Assembly: GCF_000729995.1 (NCBI RefSeq)
Contig: NZ_JNFG01000011.1
Coordinates: forward strand, 124,001-188,000
DNA: 64,000 bases
DNA from: Caballeronia sordidicola
GTDB taxonomy: Bacteria; Pseudomonadota; Gammaproteobacteria; Burkholderiales; Burkholderiaceae
Reading direction: 5' to 3'
The notes beneath the pieces were generated by a model. That model made no database searches and was not told where the DNA came from. It saw nothing but the letters and a program-made list of their open reading frames with translations. Position numbers and translations under genes: made by a program. This document shows, in pieces, positions 57,422-64,000 of the stretch; positions within the stretch are counted from its first letter, which is position 1; every line of letters starts with the position of its first letter.

Positions 57422-58954
57422 CTATTGGAAAGCAACTTCCGCAAAACCGCGCAACTTCCGGCTATGCAGTTTCGATAGCCCGTTCATCCGCAACAACTCC
57501 ATCGCCTTCACGCCGATCTGCAAGTGCTGATCTACTTGCGCGCGATAAAACTGGTCCGCCATGCCCGGCAATTTCAATTCGCCGTGCAAAGGTTTATCGG
57601 AGACGCAAAGCAAGGTTCCGTAAGGCACGCGAAAACGAAATCCATTGGCGGCAATGGTTGCGCTTTCCATATCGAGCGCAATCGCCCGGCTTTGCGACAA
57701 ACGCTGCACCGGCTCACGGTGATCGCGTAGTTCCCAGTTACGGTTATCCACGCTCGCCACGGTTCCCGTGCGCATCACGTGCTTCAGATCCACGCCTTCG
57801 AGTTTCGTCACTTGCGCGACCGCTTTCTCCAGCGCGACCTGGACTTCAGCCAGTGCGGGAATCGGAATCCATAACGGCAAATCGGCGTCGAGGACGTGAT
57901 CTTCGCGCACATAGCCATGCGCCAATACGTAGTCGCCCAGACGCTGCGTATTCCGCAATCCCGCGCAATGCCCGAGCATGATCCACGCATGCGGCCGAAG
58001 TACGGCTATATGGTCCGTGATCGTCTTCGCATTCGACGGACCCACTCCTATATTGACCATGGTGATGCCGCTGCCATCGGCGCGTTTCAGATGATAGGCG
58101 GGCATTTGCGGCAACCGGGGAGGGGCGACGCCCTGTTGCTCCTCTTGCGAATCGCCAAGGTTCTCGTTGCCCGTAATCACGTCGCCAGGTTCCACGAACG
58201 ACATGTATTCGCTTCTATACGCCCGTGTTTCTTCATCGTCCGCACGTGACATGATCTTGCGTCCGAGCTTCACGAACTCATCGATATAAAACTGGTAGTT
58301 CGTATAAAGCACGTAGTTCTGGAAATGCGTAGGCGCAGTCGCGGTGTAATGCTTCAGCCGATGCAAGGAGAAATCCACCCGCGCCGCCGTGAACAATGCG
58401 AGTGGATGCGGTTCTCCCGGAGCCGGCTCATTGGTGCCGTTCGCAATGCGATCGTCGAGCGTCGCGAGATCGGGCATATCGAAGATATTGCGCATGGCGA
58501 GCAGCCGGTCGCGATCCAGGTCGCCTTCCAGATGAATGCCTTCCGCAAACGCGAAGTGAATAGGCACAGGTTGCGCCGACACCCCGACCTCAATCCCGAC
58601 ATGATGATTCTTGGTAAGAAGCCGCAGTTGCTCGCGATAATAATGGCCGAATAAATCGGGCCGCGTCAGCGTGGTTTCGAATATGCCCGGCCCTGCGACA
58701 AAGCCATAGGAACGGCGTGAATCGATTTGTGTATTCCACTCGGTACGCACACGGACGAACGGGTAACACGCCCGCACGCGATACGCAAAAGGTTCATTTT
58801 TTCGATAGCGCGCGAACGCGTCGCGCAGGAAAGAGGTGTTGGCTTCGTAGATTGCCGATATCCGCGCGACCGCGGCCACGGGGTCGTCGAAAGACTCCGT
58901 GGGGAAGTTGTTGGCAGGCGTGGAATGGCTGGCTTGAGTCCGGTCGTTTGTCAT
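57422..58954 (-). CDS. amn: AMP nucleosidase
   Basis: 510 residues, close to the family's usual length. An N-terminal AMN-specific domain (YPFVRVRTEWNTQIDSRRSYG) precedes the nucleoside-phosphorylase fold with NIGVGPSNAKTITDHIAVLRP, MLGHCAGLRNTQRLGDYVLA and ALDMESATIAANGF. It hydrolyses AMP to adenine and ribose-5-phosphate. It is the last conserved gene before the integrase. Confidence 0.96.
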   Translation of the reverse strand: MTNDRTQASHSTPANNFPTESFDDPVAAVARISAIYEANTSFLRDAFARYRKNEPFAYRVRACYPFVRVRTEWNTQIDSRRSYGFVAGPGIFETTLTRPDLFGHYYREQLRLLTKNHHVGIEVGVSAQPVPIHFAFAEGIHLEGDLDRDRLLAMRNIFDMPDLATLDDRIANGTNEPAPGEPHPLALFTAARVDFSLHRLKHYTATAPTHFQNYVLYTNYQFYIDEFVKLGRKIMSRADDEETRAYRSEYMSFVEPGDVITGNENLGDSQEEQQGVAPPRLPQMPAYHLKRADGSGITMVNIGVGPSNAKTITDHIAVLRPHAWIMLGHCAGLRNTQRLGDYVLAHGYVREDHVLDADLPLWIPIPALAEVQVALEKAVAQVTKLEGVDLKHVMRTGTVASVDNRNWELRDHREPVQRLSQSRAIALDMESATIAANGFRFRVPYGTLLCVSDKPLHGELKLPGMADQFYRAQVDQHLQIGVKAMELLRMNGLSKLHSRKLRGFAEVAFQ

Positions 58955-59152
58955 GATCTTCTGCGCTCTTGTGATGGAATGTAGGCCCGACTAACGAGGA
59001 ATCCAATAGCATCCACAGACACGGCTGGATGCCAGCAGGTAAAGGCTTTCAAGTCTTGGCGCATCCGTTACCATCCATTGACTTCCGCTCCTTTTTAGTA
59101 CACCGTTTAGACCACAAACCTCCCTTGAGGTTGTCCTTGTGTACATAAAACT

Positions 59153-60388
59153 ATGCCCAAACTCGCTACGGCCCTTACGGACACTCGCGTTAAAGCCCTC
59201 AAGCCCAAGGTGGCACGCTATCTGGTGTCAGACGGCGGGGGTCTCGTTCTCGAAGTGCTAACTTCGGGGTCTAAAGTCTGGCGCTACCGCTACTCCCTCC
59301 ACGGCAAGCAACAGCCGATGACAACCATAGGCGACTACCCCGCCATCAGTTTATCGGAAGCGCGTGAAAGAGCGCGCAAGTACGCCAAGATTGTGGAAAG
59401 CGGCAAGTCTCCCGTTGAGACGGCCCGAGAAGACCGGGGAACCGTGGTCCGCCTCGATACCGTTCGGTTGTTCGGAGCCGCTTACTACGCCGAGAGGGTC
59501 GCGCATATGTCAGCCGGGTATCAGCGGACCATCACGCGAGCCCTGGACAAGGACATTTACCCCGCCATCGGCAGCAAGCCGCTGTCCGAAGTCACCGCCC
59601 TAGACGTGCTGGCGATCACCGACCGCATCAAAGCGCGGGGGGCTCCGCAGATGGCCTTAACAGTTCGCAATCTGCTTAAAAGAATGTTCGCTTACGCCGT
59701 CTTTCGCCGAATGACGACAATCAACCCGGCTGCGGCGGTCGAGGCAAAGTACGTTGCGACGCAATCGAGTCGCACGCGCGTCCTGTCTCCCGACGAGATA
59801 GGCACGATCCTGCGAGCGATCTATCGCTCAAACATGCGCCATGAATTGAAACTGGCGCTGCACTTGCTCATGCTCACGATGGTGCGGAAAACCGAACTCT
59901 CCTCGGCGCTGTGGACGGAGTTCAATTTGAAAGAGGCCATCTGGCGCATACCAGCGGGCCGCATGAAAAAGTCGAAAGAGCATTGGGTCTATCTGCCGAC
60001 GCAAGCCGTTTCGATCCTGCGGGAGTTGGAGAAGCTAACGGGGGGCGAAGGCTACGTGTTCCCCTCGCCTAGAAGCCGGGAGCCGCGCCCGGTCTCCCGC
60101 GCGGCGCTAAACGTTGCCGTCGATGTGCTGAAGCTGGATGTAGCGGATTTTGTGCTGCACGACTTCCGGCGCACGGCTTCAACGCATCTGCATGAGATGG
60201 GATGTTCGTCAGATGCCATCGAAACGGCCCTCGCGCACTCGATCAAAGGCGTGCGGGGAGTCTACAACCGGGCTGGCTATGCGGAGGAACGGAAACGCAT
60301 CATGCAATTATGGGCGGATTTCGTGGATGCGCAGATTGCCAATCCCGTAAAGGCTAATTTTCGTGGTGCCGAAGGCAAGTCCACATAA
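59153..60388 (+). CDS. Tyrosine-type integrase, P4/DUF4102 class
   Basis: 411 residues. The N-terminal arm-binding domain has ALTDTRVKALKPKVARYLVSDGGGLVLEVL and GDYPAISLSEARERARKYA, the usual start of P4-type integrases. The catalytic domain has RKTELSSALW (Arg), HDFRRTASTHLHEMG (His-x2-Arg) and the closing His/Tyr pair in AHSIKGVRGVYNRAGY. It integrates a genomic island, usually at a tRNA 3' end. No tRNA or tmRNA 3' end is visible in 58,955-59,152. No clear ribosome-binding site precedes ATG 59,153. It marks the left end of the accessory region reaching the window edge. Confidence 0.93.
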   Translation: MPKLATALTDTRVKALKPKVARYLVSDGGGLVLEVLTSGSKVWRYRYSLHGKQQPMTTIGDYPAISLSEARERARKYAKIVESGKSPVETAREDRGTVVRLDTVRLFGAAYYAERVAHMSAGYQRTITRALDKDIYPAIGSKPLSEVTALDVLAITDRIKARGAPQMALTVRNLLKRMFAYAVFRRMTTINPAAAVEAKYVATQSSRTRVLSPDEIGTILRAIYRSNMRHELKLALHLLMLTMVRKTELSSALWTEFNLKEAIWRIPAGRMKKSKEHWVYLPTQAVSILRELEKLTGGEGYVFPSPRSREPRPVSRAALNVAVDVLKLDVADFVLHDFRRTASTHLHEMGCSSDAIETALAHSIKGVRGVYNRAGYAEERKRIMQLWADFVDAQIANPVKANFRGAEGKST

Positions 60389-60431
60389 ATGCGCTTTACG
60401 CGATCGCCCATCTGCGTACGAACCCAAGCTT

Positions 60432-60560
60432 GCACTAGGAGGGGACCTGTCCGTAACCCGCATGGTTTACGGCGCCATGCAGCTAGCTGGTCCTCACGTT
60501 TTCGGCTCGCCGAAAGACCGCGTCGGAGCCCTTCTTGAACCCTCCCATATCGACGGTAGC
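60432..60560 (+). pseudogene. Aldo/keto reductase fragment
   Basis: In the + frame ending at 60,668 the translation LGGDLSVTRMVYGAMQLAGP followed by HVFGSPKDRVGA is the typical N-terminal strand and first loop of aldo/keto reductases. About 30 bases later HIDGSEP echoes the HIDTSDxYG motif that should lie some 20 residues further on, so sequence has been lost between. The rest of the enzyme is absent. The gap 60,389-60,769 otherwise holds no gene. Confidence 0.5.
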
Positions 60561-60769
60561 GAACCTGGAGCAGCGCGACCCACGCAGCGCAGACGCCATA
60601 ACCTTAAATCAACGAGGGATAACATCCACCTTCTGCAGCGCCTCGAAACAGCATTTCCCCATTCATGACCCTGTGTAAGTCGCGTGAACCCACACTACAA
60701 TCTGAGGGCCTCATCGAACCTAGTCACACCTTTCCGAAGACCCAAATTTGAAGCTCAGCGAGAAACGTT

Positions 60770-61606
60770 ATGCAGGGAAACTCAGGAGTTGGAATCACAG
60801 GCATGCGAACCACAATAAAAACCGGCTCTCTATCGGCAAAATTCATACCTCCGATATACATCATCGTCGAGGATAATTTGGCAAAATCGGTAATAGATTG
60901 CTTATTTGAGGGGACTCACGATATCTCGCGAAGATATATATATTCGGGAGCTTGGCAAAATCAGGCCTCGTGCCTCTATGGCTTCCTTAGCTATGGCATG
61001 GAATTAGGTGAGCACTATAGCATCCCATCCTTTGGCGTTGTTGCCGTTACAGATGGCGACATCAGCAAGGAGGAAGAGCAAAAAAGAAAAAGCAAACTTA
61101 TAAAGGGCGATCATAAAAATCCGGTCCAACACGAAATTCTGGATCTGATCTCTACATTCACATCATCATTCACCCTTGAGATCAAAGATAAGACAATAAA
61201 GGCGCTCCCCGAGTACAATCAAAAGAAGTGGTTTGAAGAAATAACAAAAGACCGGATTTTGGAAGTGCATGGCAGAGAGGGGCAATCATTCGCTAGGAGC
61301 GAGCGAGAAATAAGTTCAATGGTGGAACTCATTGAACTTTCAAAATCCATCTCCAGTGACACACCATCAATAATCGGAAAAAACGGAAACCCGGATTATC
61401 ACTTGTACTATGAAATTCTTAAAGAATTCATTCCAAGCAACGCCGATCACAAGATGAACGATATTTACTGGTATGTTCTCAGCGCCATAAAACACTACAA
61501 TAAAGATAAATGGAATTTCTATACGCAAACCATCAAAGAAAAAATAACCGCCTTACACAAAGATCATAAAAATAGATTTCTTCAAAGTAATTTTGATTTC
61601 AGGTGA
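60770..61606 (+). CDS. Uncharacterised protein with a TOPRIM-like pattern
   Basis: 278 residues (267 from a second ATG at 60,803). Base composition is far more AT-rich than all neighbours and Lys/Ile/Asn/Ser dominate, a sign of recent transfer. A hydrophobic strand ends in a conserved-looking Glu (IYIIVEDNLAKSVID, Glu34), and some 60 residues later a second strand ends FGVVAVTDGDISKEE (Asp95-x-Asp97). The Glu plus Asp-x-Asp order and spacing fit the TOPRIM metal site of primases, topoisomerases and OLD-type nucleases. The rest is helical and unrecognised. No ATPase gene is adjacent. Function is not established; a nuclease in a defence locus is my inference. Confidence 0.6.
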   Translation: MQGNSGVGITGMRTTIKTGSLSAKFIPPIYIIVEDNLAKSVIDCLFEGTHDISRRYIYSGAWQNQASCLYGFLSYGMELGEHYSIPSFGVVAVTDGDISKEEEQKRKSKLIKGDHKNPVQHEILDLISTFTSSFTLEIKDKTIKALPEYNQKKWFEEITKDRILEVHGREGQSFARSEREISSMVELIELSKSISSDTPSIIGKNGNPDYHLYYEILKEFIPSNADHKMNDIYWYVLSAIKHYNKDKWNFYTQTIKEKITALHKDHKNRFLQSNFDFR

Positions 61607-61906
61607 CTTTTTACGTGCGATCAAGCCAGCAACCGGGCGGGAAACCGAGTAAATGAGGTTCAACGCGCATCGGCGAACCGGCCACTCTGGCTGCGGAGAC
61701 CTATGCGCCGGCCCCGACACCAGGTGCAGCCGAAGAATAGCTCGTGGTCCAGGAGGACGACGCGCTGGAGCGTACCATGAGCCTAATGCGGCGATTCACG
61801 CCTCTTCGACGGCAACTGGATGCGCTACCATTTCGGCACACGCACCGAACATATTGGCAAGCATCTTGATATTTTTTTCGTCAAATACGCAAACGAATCG
61901 TCGACG
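61607..61906. other. Intergenic region with a possible coding remnant
   Basis: GC-rich DNA unlike the gene before it. One frame around 61,675-61,740 reads EPATLAAETYAPAPTPGAAEE and then a stop, which looks like the Pro/Ala-rich tail of a lost gene, but no family can be named. No promoter or repeat is clear. Confidence 0.3.
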
Positions 61907-63124
61907 ATGAGCAACCAATCAACGACAGCAAAGATCAGTGAAGCGGTTACGCCAATCGACCGCGAAATACTCTACGAAGAAATATGGTCCAATCCAGTGA
62001 CGGTAGTTGCAAGGCACTACGGCCTTTCCGACGTAGGCTTGGCAAAAATTTGCCGGAACCTAGCGATTCTGTTGCCCAGTCGAGGATATTGGGCCAAAGT
62101 CAGAGCTGGGAAGACAATGAAGCGCGTGCCACTGCCACGCCTCGAAATTGACGCCAACCCACGTGTAGCTCTGACCAAGATCGACGAGAGTGAACAAAAA
62201 GCACGCCAAACAGCTAAGCAACAATTGCGGGAAACACGTGTCGCAGTTCAATCCCTTTCGGTAGGTATGAATCTGACGCAGCCCCATCCACTTATCACCG
62301 CTGCGGCCAAGCGCCTCAAGAGAAACGATGGGTGGAGCAATGAAAAAGGACTTCGGTCCGCGCCCGAAGAAGTGCTCAACCTTGAAGTGACACGGTCATC
62401 CTTGGATCGTGCGCTCCTGCTCCTGGATACTCTGGTTAAGGAATTGTCTAATCGATCGGTCACCGTCCATATCGACACGAAGGCTAAACAAACGATATTG
62501 ACGGTCAACGAAACCGCAGTCGCGCTCACGGTGACTGAGCGCGTGAAGCGCACGGTCCATGAGGATACGCCGACAGAGAAGAAAGCCAAAGAGCGGTATT
62601 GGAATCGAAGTCGCTCTTTTTCTTCGCCTGATCTGAAGTATCCGCATACGCCGAGCCACGATTATCACCCTACCAATAGCCTCACAATTACGGCTGGCCG
62701 CTGGCCTTCTCGGAATTGGAACGATACGCCACGAACTCCATTGGAGAACCGCCTTGGTGAAATCGTAGCGGGTATTTACGCGCTCGCTGAAGATATTCGT
62801 GTCAACGAGGCCAAAGAAGCGCAACGCCGCGAGGGACACCGTCGAGCGGAGGAACGATATGATTTTCTAGTTCAACGGCTAAATGACGAGCGTGGCCGGT
62901 TTAAGCAACTGGAAATTGATGCTACGAATTTAGAACGGGCCAATCGGTTACGCTCATATGCCAGTGCGGTCGAAGAGAACGCACGTTGCAAGGGAAGCGT
63001 TACATCCGACCATCTGGAATGGATAGCATGGATCTTAGCAAAAGCAGATTGGCTTGATCCTCGGATTGAGGTTTCCGATCCTATACTGGATGCCCCGGAA
63101 CCCAAAAAACCGAGTTATTGGTAA
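61907..63124 (+). CDS. Uncharacterised protein with an N-terminal helix-turn-helix-like region
   Basis: 405 residues from ATG 61,907 (the frame reaches back 29 codons to 61,820 and the start is unsure, with no good ribosome-binding site). The first 70 residues (REILYEEIWSNPVTVVARHY, GLSDVGLAKICRNLAI, then LPSRGYWAKVRAGK) have the look of a DNA-binding helix-turn-helix domain that I have seen at the start of unannotated proteins of mobile DNA. The middle is basic and mixed, and residues about 280-360 form a charged, probable coiled coil (ALAEDIRVNEAKEAQRREGH). No enzyme motif is seen. Placed between the TOPRIM-like and DUF262 genes, it may regulate or belong to a defence cargo. Confidence 0.6.
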   Translation: MSNQSTTAKISEAVTPIDREILYEEIWSNPVTVVARHYGLSDVGLAKICRNLAILLPSRGYWAKVRAGKTMKRVPLPRLEIDANPRVALTKIDESEQKARQTAKQQLRETRVAVQSLSVGMNLTQPHPLITAAAKRLKRNDGWSNEKGLRSAPEEVLNLEVTRSSLDRALLLLDTLVKELSNRSVTVHIDTKAKQTILTVNETAVALTVTERVKRTVHEDTPTEKKAKERYWNRSRSFSSPDLKYPHTPSHDYHPTNSLTITAGRWPSRNWNDTPRTPLENRLGEIVAGIYALAEDIRVNEAKEAQRREGHRRAEERYDFLVQRLNDERGRFKQLEIDATNLERANRLRSYASAVEENARCKGSVTSDHLEWIAWILAKADWLDPRIEVSDPILDAPEPKKPSYW

Positions 63125-63446
63125 ATTATTGGGAAACGAAACTCCGCGCCTATGATGCCTCTCGATTGTCAATCGAAGGGCGAAACCCCGTGGAGACGGC
63201 GCTAAAACGCGCTTGAAAAAGGGGGATAAACGCATATCGACGCAAGAAGAGAAGTAGCGGCTAGCTGAACCAGCAATTGCACAGGCAAGCTTCCCTCCCA
63301 CCTTTCATGGCAGCGTTGCTCCATTGCGTGACTGACCGTGCCGGCTTATTCTTCGACGTGGCCAAGCAACGGCAGCGGATTTTGCCTCCGGCTGCCGAAA
63401 ACAAACACCGCGGGAGTTTCAGCGGGGCGAATACGGGGTACTACGC
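63125..63446. other. Intergenic region without a supported gene
   Basis: About 320 bp between the helix-turn-helix-like gene and the DUF262 gene. It presumably carries the promoter of the latter; no hairpin, repeat or RNA gene is recognised. Confidence 0.4.
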
Positions 63447-64000
63447 GTGGCATTCTCTTCTGCAGAATTACAAAAACTGGGTGACCTGCTAACGGGCTAT
63501 CAGTTTCACATCCCGGACTATCAGCGCGGCTATTCCTGGGGCGACGCACAACTCGATGCGCTATGGAGTGACCTTCACGTCGCTGTACGCTCCGGCGCCA
63601 GACAGCACTTCACGGGTATCGTGCTTCTCCGCAAACTTGCACCGAACGGGTCATCGCGGCCATCGGCCGAGCTTGTAGATGGCCAGCAGCGGGTCATAAG
63701 CACCATGACGCTGGCGCGCGCCCTGATCCGACGGATTGCGGAACTGGATGTTGTCGCCGGTTCTTCGACGTCGCTGGAATTTCAGGTAGTGTTTAACGAC
63801 AACGCCGAACTCCAGAGCTATTTTGATTTCTGGATTCTGAACGATGATACGGAGGCTGCGCGGCTCGGTTCGAATAGTTCTAGCTATGCCGCCAACATAG
63901 AAAACGCCGCCAAATACTTTCGTCGTCGCGCCGATGAACTGCAAAACGCGGAAGCCGCGAAGCAGTATCTTGACACCTTGTTAGACCGCTTCCGCCTGTT
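63447..64000 (+). CDS. DUF262 (GmrS/ParB-like) protein, 3' end beyond the window
   Basis: The start is GTG 63,447, with CGGGG about nine bases upstream and an open frame from 63,336 containing no earlier ATG. About 184 codons are visible. The DUF262 signatures are IPDYQRGYSW (residues 22-31), FTGIVLLRK near 58, and the catalytic-type ELVDGQQRVISTMTLARAL near 78. This domain is the N-terminal half of GmrSD-type (type IV) restriction enzymes, which use nucleotide hydrolysis to cut modified phage DNA; the C-terminal HNH nuclease (DUF1524) would follow outside the window. It sits in the integrase-led accessory region. Confidence 0.8.
   Translation, partial: MAFSSAELQKLGDLLTGYQFHIPDYQRGYSWGDAQLDALWSDLHVAVRSGARQHFTGIVLLRKLAPNGSSRPSAELVDGQQRVISTMTLARALIRRIAELDVVAGSSTSLEFQVVFNDNAELQSYFDFWILNDDTEAARLGSNSSSYAANIENAAKYFRRRADELQNAEAAKQYLDTLLDRFRL

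Noticed and set aside
58955..59152. tRNA or tmRNA 3' end as integrase attachment site
   Set aside because: Searched on both strands for a T arm and acceptor or CCA end; none found.
59153..64000. Complete conjugative or phage element
   Set aside because: No relaxase, conjugation or phage structural genes in the visible part; only an integrase and cargo can be supported.

Overview
The window reads as chromosome of a high-GC betaproteobacterium of the Burkholderiaceae, most like Paraburkholderia or Caballeronia. The grounds are the yqeY-dnaG-rpoD order, the xseB-ispA-dxs isoprenoid cluster, a PHB cycle with PhaA, PhaB, PhaC and a Cys-type intracellular depolymerase, and an E3 subunit that carries its own lipoyl domain. 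The species cannot be fixed from the sequence alone.

Region 1 (1-26,071), all on the + strand, is a central-carbon block. It holds an ATP-citrate-lyase-like ATP-grasp subunit (cut by the window edge), a large CoA-ligase/citrate-synthase-like subunit, and a CitA-type citrate/H+ symporter. These are followed by PHB depolymerase, pyruvate dehydrogenase (aceE-aceF-lpd), malic enzyme fused to a phosphotransacetylase-like domain (maeB), the C4-dicarboxylate carrier dctA, a type II NADH dehydrogenase, phaA, phaB, phaC and the DctB/DctD two-component pair. Read together, imported citrate or malate is turned into acetyl-CoA, which is stored as poly-3-hydroxybutyrate or recovered from it. A textbook sigma-54 -24/-12 element precedes aceE, and the region ends with a sigma-54 activator. 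Relics of a cytochrome bd operon (cydB 3' end, cydX) sit just before phaC, and a second cydX relic sits before dctB.

Region 2 (26,072-35,611) is sensory and accessory. It holds a chemotaxis receptor, a periplasmic binding protein overlapping a PAS-GAF-GGDEF-EAL protein, and an AbiEi/AbiEii toxin-antitoxin pair close to the 3' side of a tRNA(CAU) gene.

Region 3 (35,612-58,954) is conserved housekeeping DNA: tRNA, rpoD (with an apparent 5' frame break), dnaG, yqeY, an HI0933-type flavoprotein, tsaD, folE2, dxs, ispA, xseB, a Rieske oxygenase, a rhodanese sulfurtransferase, a Tat-exported dienelactone hydrolase, a second NDH-2, polA, a LOG-family protein and AMP nucleosidase.

Region 4 (58,955-64,000) is the start of an integrated element. 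A P4-type tyrosine integrase is followed by an aldo/keto reductase fragment, an AT-rich gene with a TOPRIM-like pattern, an unknown protein with a helix-turn-helix-like N-terminus, and a DUF262 (GmrSD-type) gene that runs off the edge. This looks like the start of a defence cargo and is the best candidate for undescribed biology, together with the citrate-to-PHB block.
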